From Brachionus manjavacas (lineage: Eukaryota; Rotifera; Eurotatoria; Ploima; Brachionidae), in NCBI GenBank assembly GCA_019054805.1, contig JAHQIY010000001.1, positions 10,926,501 to 10,990,500 on the forward strand: a stretch of DNA of 64,000 bases, written 5' to 3'. A program made the translations under genes and the position numbers. Below the pieces are notes generated by a model. It searched no databases, was not told the DNA's origin, and saw only the letters and a program-made list of their open reading frames with translations. This document shows, in pieces, positions 12,639 to 25,629 of the stretch (position 1 is its first letter; every line of letters begins with the position of its first letter).

Positions 12639-12957
12639 AAGTTTTAGACTAAAGAAAAATTCAATTTTAAATTTATAAAGCTATTTTAATTATTAATAAA
12701 TTTTTCTCACTGAATATCTGACTGTTAGAACAAATCATTATATTTTTGATCAAATTTTATTGCTTTTTAATCAAAACAGCTGATAATATATTTAGACAAA
12801 ACATAATATATTTTCTAATAAATTTAGTTAAATTAAATATCTTATCCGAAAAAAGATAAATTTAAGTCAAAAAAGATTTCAAAAATATTCAGAATTTAAT
12901 TATTATACAAATAGAAGTCGCTTAATTTTATGACCTTCTAGATTTTAATTGCTATAA

Positions 12958-15900
12958 ATGAAATTTAAATTGAACATTATGGAAAAGGAAAATAAGAAAA
13001 AAATTTTTTTAAATTTTTTTAAAAGAGAAAGTTCGATTGATCACGGCACAAAGGGAAAATACAGAAAAAAAGATTCGGATTCAGGTCCAGTAAGAAATTT
13101 GCCTTTACGAAGAATTAAAGAGAAAAAAAACCCACGCGAAAATATTTATGATGAAATAGCGAGTTTGGATGATAGCTTTGAAAACATGTCTGAAACAATG
13201 CCAGTAAAATTTCAGTGGCAAATTTTTTTTTTTCATCAATTGTTTTAAAGGAAAATTTAAATTCTCTAAATAATTCGATTCAAAGTGGAAAGAAAATATT
13301 CAGTATAGAAAAAGTTGAAGAAATAAATGAATATGATACTTTGGAAAATATGGACATGGAAGTTTTAAAGACTGAATCAAAAACCACTACATCGAAAGTT
13401 AATTTCGACATCAAAGAAATACCAAGTGTTGAGTTTAGGACCAATTTAGATACAATAAATTCGTCTAGTTTAGAAGATATAAAACTAAGAGCCAGAGGTA
13501 GAAGCAAATCTGCTTTTATTCCTAACGTAATCAGAACTATTTCAAGCGAAGCTGTGAGATTTTTTCTTACTTGTTTGACTTTTTAAAAAAATTATTTAAT
13601 TAGCATCATCCTAAAAGAAGGGGAATTCTTGATGCCATTACTAAAAACTTGGGTAATCTTAAAGCTATTATTTTTAGAATAAAATATAAAATTTAAGTTT
13701 TTAGAAACTCCAAATCAAATGAAAGAACGAAGATCATCAGTATTTGTAAAAGAAGACATTGAGCGTAGATCATCAGTTTTTGTCAAAGATGACAAACAGC
13801 GTAGATTATCAGTTTATGCCAAAGATGAAAATGAATCAATATCAAGTGTACAGACAAATGATCAGAGCGACTTGGCGAAAGGAATTCAGGAGTTTCAAAA
13901 AAAGCAAATGGAAGAAAATTTGAAAAATGAAGAAGAGTATTTCTCTAAAATAAATGACAAAATTCATAAAAATTTTCTTATTTTCATTTAGAGAAAAAGA
14001 GCCTATTAAGATGGCTATTGGTTTAAGCATTATCTATGGCCTAATACTTTGCATTACAGGTATTTTCGTTTCTCTAGATTCAAATGCTGGCAATCTTGGT
14101 AATTATAGATTGATTAATACAGTAATATTCAGAATTTTTCTTTCCTAATTTTTAAAATTTTTCCTTCAGTTGTTCTATTCTTTTTTATATCTAACTGGTA
14201 TTATTGGAGTGATAATTGTTTATTTTGATTACAACAAATACATCAATAATCTGTATGAGTTGTTTGAGTCAAAAAATATGAATGAGCCTGCCGAATTCAA
14301 AAGGAAAAAAAGTCACACAAACAAAAATGAAGATATATACGCAAATACAAGCACTCTGGGCGACCTAAGCCAAAGGGAAGGATCTACAGATTATCAAAAT
14401 ATAAATATTGAAAATGAGCGTAATTTTTATTGAATAAAATAACAATTTTTAAAAATAAAATTTAGGTGAGAGAAATCTCATAGATTTTAGTCAAAAAGGG
14501 TTCAGTGGTTATCTAGTAGATAGAAATCAACCATTTAATTTGTATCTTACTGTTGGAATCGGAGGTAAGAAAAGAAAAATAACATTTGTTAAAAAAAAAA
14601 ACTATCTCTTTTCTATTAGCGTTTTGTATTGCTACTTTATTGCAATGTTGCATTGGAATGGCAGAGGCTATTGAGAATTTTGTTTTTGGCAAAACAAATT
14701 GCAATGTAGAAACATACGAAGGAATTATCTCATTCTTACAATTTTTTTTTATCTGTTTTCAATTTTCATACATTATTCTACGACTGAACGTATTTAAAAA
14801 AATTGATATAAAAATAAATTAATTTATTGCCTTTTCAAAGATTGTAATATGTAGAAATAGTTATTGGTCGCATCTCTTTTCTATGCATTTGGCAATGACA
14901 AATTTGATTGTGTGGTTTAGATATATCCTAATAGAAACAATTGATGAATATTATGAGAACATTTTGCACGAAATTTTCGCTGGAGAGTAATTTGATTAAA
15001 CTGAATTATATTTTTTGAAATTTTTCAACTTTTCAGTTCCCATAGAAGTGCAGTCAATTCAATCCAAGTTTCTGGTAAATTTTGCTATATCTCTTAGAAC
15101 TAGAATGTCCTATAAAATTATACAAAAATTTATGTACTTATTTGTAAAACAAATCAGGAAATAAAAAAAAAAATATTAAAATTATTCCAAAGTTTTTCTA
15201 ATAATAATTAACTGAGAAATCCATTAGGTTAATTTTTTGTCAACTTTGATTATTTATTTACAGTGCTTTATTTGGAACAGAGTACATTTTACAGCTTACT
15301 TAATCTTATATCAAAATTTGATTATCAGATTTTATTAGTTTACATCATTAAAATTACGTAAGCCGGGTAAAAATGTTGTAAAAGCCTGGAAATTTACCAA
15401 AAAAAGTATTTTTTTGGTAATTTAAAGTTTTACAATCTTTTACAGATTTTTAAGAAAGCTTTAAATTTTTTAAGTAAAACGATATTTTATGTAAAATGTT
15501 TTCAGTGAAATTAAAAAAAAGCACTGTAATTTTAAATTTTACTGAGCTGAAGCTGGTTTAAATTAAAGTAAAAAATTATTTAAAATATCCCCCTGTCTGA
15601 TAACCAGTGGAAGAGAATAGCTAAGTTCTACATTATCATATCTCTTATTCAACTCAAAGTCGATACAAGAAAGCATGAAATTAAGGTGCATTGAGGAAAG
15701 GAATTAGAATCAAAATTAAAATATTTAATTGACCCTATTTAAGATTTTTTTTAATTACTAGCTAGATCCCATTTTTTATTAAAAAAAGTATTTTATTCAG
15801 CAAATTAATGTATGATGTTTTTTATTTAATCATCATGGGAGTAGTCTTGACTAAAAACTTTTAAAAAATTATAAAAATATTACTTGAGTCTCACAATTAA

Positions 15901-18812
15901 GATTGTTTCCATAGATTTTAAAATCGAGATCAATTTTTTTATAAAATTTTTAATCACGGTAAAACATGACTTTTCAACAGATCTGAATTATCGTCGCTAG
16001 TTTCAGAATCTTATTAAAATGGCAGTATAAACATCAACCACGACAAGATTTTTCACAAAAATGATCGAAGTGAAATTTTGAGTTAAAAAATAAAAGCTAA
16101 AATAAAAAAATGAGAATAAAATTACAATAAACTAGATAAAGACATGAGGAAATTTATAAAAAATAAAAATATAAAAATCTGATGAAATTCTATTTACAAG
16201 TATCTTAAATTTTTAACTAGGATTCTGATTACTCCAATCTATTCAAAGTAATTTTAAAACCTGAAAAAAATAAAATATATCGATTAAAAAAAATGAAAAA
16301 TACGCTAAATTTGGTCAAAATATTAGGAAATTTAACAAAATTTAAAAAAACTCAATTATATATTGAAAATATTTCTTTTAAGAATTGAATTTCTAATGAT
16401 TATTTAAAAAATTTATTATGTTTTTAAGTTAATTATATCAAAAAGCTAGAAAAAATTCAAAATCAAAATAAATTTTTTCTTGAAAAAGAATTTTTAAGAT
16501 GCAAAATAAACAAGACTACTGAAATAAAACTAACAAGTTAATTCATATTTTCGGCACACCAATTTTTCCTGTACACTTCTGCTTTTATAATTCTTCCGAA
16601 CTCCTCGGTTGGCCTTTTATTCCGGTAAGTTAGAAGGGTTCTTTTTTTTCCTTATTCATTCCTTGTGGACCATTGGGAGGAGGGTTCTTATCCTTAGCTC
16701 ATTTTGCTCATTTAGTTAAGCTATAACACTTATTGCGTAATAAAAAAATGCTAAGTCTGGCCAGAACAAGTATTCCCCTTCAGAATAGTGCAGTTTGAAG
16801 AAAGAAATCAATCACTTTTTGATGAATTCGTTTAAATATACACGTTGGTTAATTGCGAGCTAGCTTTCCTGGAGAATATTTTTAAGAAGCTTTAAGGAGA
16901 TGCTGCTATTCACACAAGAATTTTTTTCTCAAATTTATCTTTTTTTGTAGTATCTAACATTTGGAGGGCATTGAGATTCGAATAAAATGAACCATTGATA
17001 CCTATGGTGCTATGCGAAAAAGTAAAATAGGACTCGTCATTGAATTCTTAGAAATTTCGCAGAGCCACTAGCACCTCGTACGAATTTATTATCGAACCTG
17101 CTTTTCAGATCTTTTAGGTGTCTTTTTTTTCTTATATCATTTTATTTTAGAATACCTCTTTAAAGACTTTGATAAATATGAGTGGCTACAATCGAAGCGT
17201 CTAGTCACCTGAGTTCGAGAAACTTTATCACTGTTCTTAAACATAAGCTGGAATCACTGGAAAGTTGATAATCTTAACCATGAGTGTTTAAGTTAAGAAG
17301 GATTATAAACAGCTCGAGCCTTACGAGAAGATCGGATAGATGGGTCCAAGGGTATTTATGTAAATATTACACTTGATAAAGTCATATAATTTCAATTTCA
17401 ATTTCAAGAAGCTTCGTTTTTCTATTCATATCCCACAAGCCGAACTGAAGTGATTCTAGTCCTTACTATTTATTCTAAAGCCCATAAACTTTCTTCCAAT
17501 TTAAATTTTGGTTTTATAATCGATAAAAAAGATTCATAAAAATTCTTGAAAGCTGAAAATTGAGAAGTTTTGAGAGAAATACCGAAATTCAAATTTTAAA
17601 AGTAGTAGGTCTCATCAAAAACAATGCTAGTTGAGATTTTAGAGATAAGGTCTGTCGAAAATACCAAGTAAACTCACTTTCATAAAATGATAAGACTAAA
17701 TACTTTTATAAATATCACTTAATTTCTTATACAGATAAATTTTAATTTTACCTAAATTTATCTTTGTTTTAGATCCAATCAACAATTTAAACTTGACAGA
17801 TTGTTTCGATTCTGTTAGAATAAAAAAAAATGTACTAATACTAAAACCCTATTTGTATCCTGTGACAATAGAATTTAGTGTCTCCTGCGCAACTCTCTAT
17901 TTGATAATTTGGTATAAAACAAATAAGCGAGATTTAAAATGGCTGTCATTGCCACCCAAGAAAAGAAACTTCCAGGAGGTCGGTGTAGTGGAAACCCCTT
18001 TTTCCAATTTGTTTATAATGCTTGATTGCACGAAAACAATCAAAGGCTTATTGTTTGGAATATTAATTTTCGTTCTAACCATTCTGGGAAGCATATTTTT
18101 TTTTATTTATCGCTCAGAAAATCCACCTCTGGCAAAACTAATCACAGAAATATCCGAAATAATACTTCTGGTTATTGCTTTTGTCATTACTGTTCATGCT
18201 TATAGAAGAATCAAAAAACACTATGAGAAAATTAGCCTACCAACAAATATGTTTGATGTGGTGCTTGAAATTTTTTCTCTTGGAGGGGTATTTGCTTACA
18301 ATATCAATAGTTTTATTGCAGTTTTTTACGGTTTGGCACATGGTAGGGCACCTAATGAGCCATATATTTTGTCAAAAGCAACTACACCAGATGACGATCT
18401 TACCAATAACATATCTTCACTGTTTTCAGCTTCATTACAACTGATACAATCCAGTGTCCAAACATTATTTATTTTAGAATGCTTACGTCGGTATGCATCA
18501 AAGAATGCATCATATGCAAGAAAACCAGGCCGAGAACTCATCACAATTTTATTAATTTTAAATATTTGTTTATGGATTATTGACACATTGTCAGGAAAGC
18601 GCTACACCGTAAAAGATTACTTGATAGATTATTATGGTACTTTAAAATGGAGTATAATAAATGCATTCAGTGCACCGATTGCAATATTTTACCGTTTTCA
18701 TTCATCGGTTTGTTTATCGGACATTTGGTCTGGACTCTATTATGGGGAATTGGAAGACAATTTTAAAGACAAAGAAAAAAGACAGTCAATTTCTCCATAT
18801 TCTGTATATTAA
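12958..18812 (+). CDS. Otopetrin-family proton channel
   Basis: Plasma-membrane proton-selective channel family. Eleven exons: 12958-13203, 13251-13553, 13604-13652, 13705-13936, 13992-14121, 14170-14419, 14466-14564, 14620-14789, 14841-14986, 15037-15074 and 17773-18812; 900 residues from the first ATG, or 893 from the ATG at 12979, which may be the true start. About 270 N-terminal residues are hydrophilic and cytosolic, with three tandem 12-residue RRxSV repeats. Twelve hydrophobic segments follow, in two halves, ending with the family hallmarks LQLIQSSVQTLFILECL, LNICLWIIDTL and PIAIFYRFHSSVCLSDIW. The N-terminal tail is long for the family, and intron 10 is 2.7 kb because of inserted transposon sequence. 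Family assignment is firm; subtype is not. Confidence 0.93.
13728..13835 (+). repeat. Coding tandem repeat 3 x 36 bp (RRxSV phospho-site-like)
   Basis: Three direct 36-nt units at 13728, 13764 and 13800 inside otopetrin exon 4 encode RRSSVFVKEDIE, RRSSVFVKDDKQ and RRLSVYAKDENE. Each contains Arg-Arg-x-Ser, the basophilic (PKA-type) kinase consensus. Confidence 0.85.
16500..17280 (-). mobile_element. Degenerate mariner-like DDE transposase in otopetrin intron 10
   Basis: Reading the minus strand of this less AT-rich block gives, through several frameshifts and stops, NEFIKK, GEYLFWPDLAF, SVIA..LNEQN, KNPPPNGPQ, RPTEEFGRIIKAEVY and NWCAENM. This order, with an Asp in FWPDLA and Glu in the 'E.FG.I' segment, is that of Tc1/mariner-superfamily transposase C-terminal halves. 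It explains most of the unusual intron length. Not functional. Confidence 0.65.
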
Positions 18813-20213
18813 TAAAATGAAAAAACTTATTTTTCTACTAAAAGAAAGCCTTAAACTATAGTTACTTTAAATTTTTATTCAACACCAGAATCCAAAAGCT
18901 TAAATTTCATTTTTTTAAAGAATTAAATTTTATTTTTTTGAAAATTTAGGAATTTTTTGTATTGTATTAAAAGCATTAAAATCACAAATATTTACATTAG
19001 CTTGTTTATTTAATAATTTTTGTATTTTATTTTCTTCTTCCGGTATTAATAATAAATTGTTTTTTAATTTAAAATTTTTTTTTTTAATATGTCTGATTTA
19101 TTTTTGCCAAAAAACGCAAGAGTAAAATTAAGAGCAATGGAACAGATAATGAAATGTAAGCATATTTGAAAAATAGAAAGATTAAAGCATACATAACAGA
19201 TTCATGCTTTTTTTAATTTTTTTTAGCAAAACATTATCATTGATATTATAGAAAAGTTTCATTGTTAAAGATAGAAAAGAATATGGTACGCTTGTACTTC
19301 ACGAAGCACTGAATTTTTTCTCTTTATCTTTAATTATCTTTATATACTTATTTTTATTACTATTTTAACTTACTATTATTTTTGTTTAGTGGTTTTTGAT
19401 TTTAATTTAAAAATAGAGAAAATTTTTAACTTGATTAATTCCAGAAAAGTTTACAAAATTTTGTTGTGAAGGTGTTATGAATATAGATTTAGTTGTTAAA
19501 GGTGAAAAAAAATGTTAAAATCTAAATTCAGCCTCTGCAAAAACCCTGAAACCGATTGTGTATATTTATCTTTTCCTTTTATTATGGCGTGCATATTTTA
19601 GAAAAATCGCAGAGTTCTGTCAGAGAATTCTGTACATAAGGGCTTGTTTTCACCTGCCCAGAATCTTAAAAATTCCATAATATAATATTTTAAGAGCTTT
19701 ATATATATCCTAATATATTATGTATCAACACTATCAAATTTAGCTTTCTTTCTTCTGAAGTCTCTTTTTTAAGTATCTAAAACGGGTGCAAGAGATAAAT
19801 GTTAAATTTATTTATGCTATCATGTAAATAATCAGGTGATAAACTATATATATTTATAAAATCTAGAAATTATCAGATCTAATAGCGTACTTTACAAGGC
19901 AAGGAATTACTATAGTACAATATACAAAGGACTATTTGTCTCAGAAAGTTTATGAGGGAGACTGGCAGGACTCAATTGAGCAGTAGCTGATTAGCTGCAT
20001 TTGATTGAAGTTAAAGGAATTTGACTTAAATTTTGATAATTTATTTATAAGTTGAAATTCTATTAAAAAATAAATTCTGTAACTAAAATAAAAAAGAGAA
20101 CTTTATATCATCTTTATTATCAGAGATATTTGTCCTTTACTTAAGTAACACCCGTTAGACACTTAAATAAACTTTTTCGACATTAAAATTAATTTTTTTT
20201 AAAACAAAATGCG
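18813..20213. other. Intergenic region
   Basis: Otopetrin 3' flank, then AT-rich DNA. At 19090-19156 an ATG opens a 22-codon stretch ending in a consensus GTAAGC donor; splicing to the TTTAG acceptor at 19227 would give a 27-residue peptide. I do not treat it as a gene. Confidence 0.3.
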
Positions 20214-20502
20214 TGTTACTGGAAGAATAACAAGGATAGTTGTTTAATAGTTTATTGCAATAATATAATATAAATAAAATGTAATATCATTTAATGTCTT
20301 TTAAAAGGTTGTGTTCGTTTCTTATATAAAGCATTCAAATCTGTATCTCGTTAGAAATAATGAATCTTCTAGAATAGAATTCCATTCTGATTCTAGAGGA
20401 ATTACGAGGCGTGTTAATTAATAACATAGTCACGTATTCTGTAAATATGATTTAAGCACGAGTTGACCATCAAGTAAGTGAGTGCTTAAAGTGTGGGTAA
20501 CA
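20214..20502. mobile_element. Solo LTR, copy 1 (289 bp)
   Basis: Begins TGTTAC and ends GTAACA, the TG...CA inverted ends of an LTR. Flanked by a perfect 4-bp direct repeat TGCG (20210-20213 and 20503-20506). Highly similar over its whole length to 44360-44641. No internal retrotransposon sequence is attached, so it is a solo LTR left by recombination. Confidence 0.85.
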
Positions 20503-20735
20503 TGCGTCAACAACTCTTTACTTTACAATTGATCTAATTTATCAAAAATTATGAAATTATTTTTTTAACATTTCTTATTTTAAAGAAATGACATTGTGGT
20601 AAACCAAATTTAATTTCTGCAAATTACAAAAATCAAATTATTAATTTTTTGAAATAAACAAAAATTATTTTTAACTTTTATTGTTTGTCTATAAAATGAT
20701 TGTTAAGTCTATAAAAGAGACACAATTTTAATCGA

Positions 20736-22147
20736 TTAGTAATTCATCTTGGTCCGAAGCCGTCTTTGTTTTTCTTCAATTTTATCTATCAATTGTACTA
20801 TATTTACATGAGATCTTTCCATAGCAAGATCTCGGCCAGTTTTTTTAAATTGATTAGTAACATTTATATTTATGTATCCTTTATCTGTTAAACATTTTAG
20901 TTTATCATACTCTCCATTGGCAATCAATTTGAATACAAAATTATCAATCGCTAATTTGGCTTGAATTTTATTAGTCTGAATGCAGTATTCTCTTAAGTTT
21001 AGATTCGGCTAAAGATAAAATTAAAAACTTAATTACAGATTTTGCTGTTTTAGATACCCATAATTTGTGCCTTGATGCAAGTGAAGCACCTTTTTCTAAC
21101 AAAAGTGTAATCATGTCATTAGAATTTTCGAAATGCACAGCTGTTACCAAACCATCTCCAAACTTTAAAATGATTTTAAAAAATTGAAAAAATTAAACTA
21201 AAAAATTACTTCGCCAGCTAAATGTATGTCTGCTTTACGGAAAATTAAATATTTGGTTGTTTCATTTCTTTTACACTGAATCGATCGAAGCAGTGGAGTT
21301 ACTAAAATTTTCTAAAAAAAAATTAGAAAATTAAAAGATTATATTAGGCATATTCTTACATCTAATCGGCATAAGGTATTTATATTTACTTCTTTGTTGG
21401 CTAAAAAAAAGTCAATCAAGCGATTGGAACCAATTTCAGCTGCTTTTATCAAGCCTAAATTTAACTAAAAAAATTAAATTAAAAAAAAAACATTAATTTT
21501 TTTGATTTACTAAGTAGGTTTTATTCGATGCATTGTTGAATTTAGTTCTAAATTCTTCAATATTATTGATGTCCAAAGTCTCAACCATTTTGAGCCATCG
21601 TTCCTCTAAGCTAGGTCCATTAAGTTTTGATTCAATTATTTTGGCCATTTTTTCTTGACTTAAAAATTCGGCATATTCTAATGGAGTCATTTTTTGCAAA
21701 ACTTCTTCATTTGTATCCGCGTTTGTGTTTACCTATTGTTTAGAGCAATACTCAATCAGCCTAAAGGAAAATAATTTCAAATTGACATACTTGGTATTTG
21801 CTAATCAAGTCAATTTCACGATCCAGCAATGCCTGAACGAAATTCAAGTCATTTTTTTGTATTACATGGAAAATAAATGGTTTATTCTAAAAAATAATTA
21901 TTTATTGCTTGGAGAAAGAAATTTGCTAAGATACCCCTTCTTGGAGCGAGTTTAAGTCTACATTTATTGTCGATTGGTAAAAGCGTTTCAAATCGCCCGA
22001 ATCAATACATCGAATTATGTCCCTATACTAATTTAATTAGTTGTAAATATACCCAATGGCACCAAGTTTTAAAAATATTACGCCAATTTGAAAATCATCC
22101 ATTTGAACCATGTTGGATTTTTTAGACAACGCTTTTTTTCCTCTCAT
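20736..22147 (-). CDS. Ankyrin-repeat protein
   Basis: Eight exons on the minus strand: 22147-22082, 22027-21935, 21886-21791, 21732-21511, 21464-21360, 21311-21210, 21162-21058 and 21008-20736; introns 46-58 bp, all phase 0; 353 residues. The sequence carries degenerate ankyrin units, for example LIKAAEIGSNRLIDFFLANKE, TAVHFENSNDMITLLLEKGA and GRDLAMERSHVNIVQLI. No signal peptide or membrane segment. The C-terminal end is basic and helical (EEKQRRLRTK). Ankyrin proteins are protein-binding scaffolds; the partner is unknown. Similar domain order occurs in ANKEF1-like ciliary proteins, but I see no EF-hand and do not assign that name. The gene model is strongly supported by eight in-phase exons; function is unknown. 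Confidence 0.85.
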
Positions 22148-24129
22148 ATTGCTCTCGAGGCAATTCTTTTTTTTTTCAATTTATAACAAAAGACAATTAG
22201 CTTAAATTTGGCTTGAACAGTCCTTGGCAACACTTTTAAAAAGGTAGAAAAAATCAACAGTCTTGAGCAAGCTTGGCGTTGTCACTATGTATGTCATTTA
22301 AAGTCTGTCATTAAACTCTACCTGTATTAATAGAATCCGGTGCGGATTTTTTTAATTTAAAATCAAAGCAACAAGTAAACTCAAGAGTTAAATTAAATTT
22401 TTTTTTCAATTGATTGAATAAATTTTTTTAAGTATTTAATTTAAAAAAAAACTAAAATAAATGTCTAAATGTGATTAAAACTAGACAAAAATAAAGCACC
22501 TAAGTCTTGATTTTGGAGTTACATAATCTTTTTTCAATGATTATATTTAAAAAAACACAATCAATATTTTTAAAATTTTTTTCATTATTAATTTAGAAAG
22601 GCACAAGACAAATTTTTTGATAATTTTGATTTTTTAGGCAATTATTTATTTTAAGAAGTTATGATCAAAAATTAATAAAAAAAATCTTACTAGTAAATTG
22701 AATAAATTATCTCCAAATCTAAATTTTAATTGTAGACCATCTGGAACAAGTTCCAAGTGAATTACCCCTCAAAAATTCCGACCTAAATTCGTTTTAAAAA
22801 AATATATTTTTTATTTTTTTAGTAACCAAGAACTTATCATAAAATTCAAATTTTGAATCAGTCATCGTTATTATCAATATTTTTGTGGAAATTTTAAAAA
22901 TAAAATGAATTATTTATAAATTCTGTAGTGATGAAATAAAAAGTAAAATTTTTTTGGTAATAAATTTCACTTTAATACCAAATAAATTATTTATTATTTT
23001 AACTAACTTCTTAATAATTGAGATATTTAAAATTGACTTTTAATAGTGAAAAAAAGATGAAAAAAATTTAGAACAATTAACTTTATAAAAATGAAACTTA
23101 AATCAGTTAAAACTTAAGAATAACCTATAAATAAAATTTGAACATGAAAAAACGAGAAAAAAATCAAAATCTTAAAGTTTTTTATGACTTTCAAATCATA
23201 TAATGTTAAAAAATAAAAAGTCTATGTCAACTTTTTAAAGGATACTGGATAGGATTTTCTATAAGCCAAAATTTTCCTAAACATAGATTTTCACTAAAAT
23301 TACTTCCACAAAATTTAATTAAGTCCTTGCATGTCTTAAAATAATTTAGCTCACTTTCAACCAATACAAAAAAATAATTTAAAAATAATTTTAATCAACT
23401 ACTCAAGATAAACAAATTCAAAAAATTTAAAATTTTTAGTTTTTATTTCATTTTTTTGCTAATATTTGGTTTAAAAATATAAGCTTCAAATTTTAGTTGA
23501 TTATTTTCTTCAAGAATGTTAATTGTTAAGTCCTTTTTAAAAATTATTCTTTTTTCATTAATCCTGAACGATATTTTTAAACCAAATATTTTTAATGAAA
23601 AAATCAATGGGCATGTCACATAAATGACAAAAATTCGGTAACAAATCGTTTAATTAACAAAGATGGGGCTTCATGTGTCAATCATTGGGAAGTAGAATAG
23701 TTTTTTATTGTTTTTGAAATATTTCCTCTTTTTAGCTTCTATTATTTTGCTTAAGGTAGTTAACTTTCAAGAACTTGAACTGAAAATTAAACAAGAAATC
23801 AAAATTGAGAAAGAATACATTTGTATCATTGCCAGACTTAATGGAACTTTTTTCTTTTTTAAAGGAAGTATTTAAAAGTTCTTTTTCAGATAAAATACAA
23901 GAAATAGTTTTATTCAGATAATTTAATTAAAAATTTCAAGTTAAATGTAAATTTAAATTGAATCAAATTGGATCTTGGAGTGAGTCATTTTTGTTTTCTT
24001 TCACTCCAACATTGGTTTGGAGCTTTATTAAAATACATTAATTCAAAAAATGAATACAATTTAGGCTGTAAATGTACAATGGGAAACAAATTTTTTATTT
24101 GTGAAAATAGCGAAGGATGGCTTTGTCGA
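22148..24129. other. AT-rich intergenic region
   Basis: Upstream flank of the ankyrin gene. No exon chain recognised on either strand; mostly A/T-rich sequence. Confidence 0.4.
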
Positions 24130-25230
24130 AGACTATTATGGTGCCTAGTTCGATGGCAATTTGTAAAAAAATTACTTTATAAGCTCAAAAACCTATGGCA
24201 ATCATCATTTATCATCAAATGAAGAGTTCACAATCATTGCTATGAAAGTTTGGAGTTGTTTCAGAATAAATTCTTTTTTTTATATTTTATTTTTTTTGTA
24301 AAAGCATTGTGACCCATTAAGATAGCAGAATTCTCAAGACGTGTACCTGTTCAAGTACTATTTATTTGATTAATTAAAAAGCTTAAAATTTTTTAATAAA
24401 ATATTACCAAATATTCAATTTATACTAGAAGGTGATCTACATGCTGGTTTATTCCATTTAAAATTGCTAACCACAATCACACCAAGATCTCGCTGTTCAT
24501 CTGATTTTGACAGCTCCGTCCTTTAATTGAGCTTATATTCGACTTTATTTTGAGTGACTCATTTGTACAGTGGTAATTTGATCATTATGTAAACTAGTAA
24601 TAATTTTCATAATAGTCCAAAAAATAACGATCCTTTAGCATTTTTTTAAAGAAATAAATTTACAATTTTTTACTAAATTTTGCGTTAAAAATAGTAAATT
24701 TTCGTCAAATAAATGTAAAAAATTACAAGCTGTTTTTCGAAAACATTACTTAGAATTCTTGTTCTATTTATTTATTTATTTATTGGGTTTGGCTTATTTC
24801 ATCAAAGTCTTTATAGAAGTAAATGTACTTCTTTACTCTTACAAAAACTTTTAGCTCATTCCATATCAATTCAATTGGGTTAAAATCTGAAAAAGTTTGA
24901 TAATGAGTTCAATTTACACCTTGACAATGACCCAAAACATAACTCATTGTTACGTTCATCTTTTTTAAAAATAAATTACACAAATTGTGTACTAAATAAT
25001 CAAGTATCAAATAATCTATATTGATAAATAATCTAGTATTAAAAATATAAAATCTCTTCCAAAATCATCAGATTTTAACCCAATTGAATTGATATGGAAT
25101 GAGCTAAAAGTTTTTGTAAGAAAAAAATGGTCTTATTCGTTTGTGATCCCATTACAGCTATTAGAGAATTTGAAAAAACAAATACGCTATTTAAATGTAA
25201 AAGATATATTGATCACTAAAAAAAAGGTAT
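24130..25230. mobile_element. Tc1/mariner-type transposon debris with inverted arms
   Basis: On the plus strand, about 24215-24290 reads EEFTIIAMKVWSCFRIN, similar to the 'IMVWGCFS' block of Tc1 transposases; 25060-25220 reads SSDFNPIELIWNELKVFVRKK, the classic C-terminal DDE block (Glu of the triad in PIE). The same DFNPIELIWNELKVFVR block is also present on the minus strand at 24890-24838. The region is broken by stops and is not functional. Confidence 0.7.
24838..25120. repeat. Perfect 53-bp inverted repeat within transposase fragment
   Basis: 24838-24890 is the exact reverse complement of 25068-25120 by eye (53 of 53 bases), separated by 177 bp. Both arms encode the same transposase block. 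Confidence 0.85.
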
Positions 25231-25331
25231 TATTTTTAATAAAAAAGATATTAAATTTTATTAAATAAAATAGATATTCAAAAGTTATTAATTCCTAGGT
25301 AATTAAAATAGTAATTGAAAAAAACGGTGAC

Positions 25332-25537
25332 TGAAATATCCAAAGATTAAGCTTGTTTTAAAATCTTTTATTAAATAGCACGCCCCTCTATAAAGTAAAA
25401 GAACTAGTATTTATATTAAGTTTAAGTTGGCTCAGCCAAGAAGCCTCAAATCTTATCCAGGGTTATCTTAGAAAGTTCTAGAATGTTCAAAATCTATTAG
25501 CCAAAATAAACTCAACATTTATACCAAGGATACTACA
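25332..25537 (-). repeat. 3' LTR of the gypsy element
   Basis: Starts TG and ends CA on the plus strand; matches 29604-29809 except for one base. Contains an AATAAA on the plus strand near 25505. Confidence 0.93.
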
Positions 25538-25629
25538 TCTTCCGCGGCTTTTAAAAAAAAAACTAAAAGGAGCAATTCTTAAGAAAAAATAAAAGATGCC
25601 AAAAATTTTTTAAATAAAAGTCTGCTATT

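Noticed and set aside
15392..15418. Hairpin TACCAAAAAAA/TTTTTTTGGTA in an intron
   Set aside because: Made of A and T runs; expected by chance at this composition.
19090..19252. Spliced 27-residue ORF starting MSDLFLPKNAR
   Set aside because: Good donor and acceptor, but the product is very short, ends immediately after the junction and matches nothing I recognise.
23968..24222. 84-codon ORF on the plus strand
   Set aside because: It overlaps decayed transposase sequence in another frame and has no family features.
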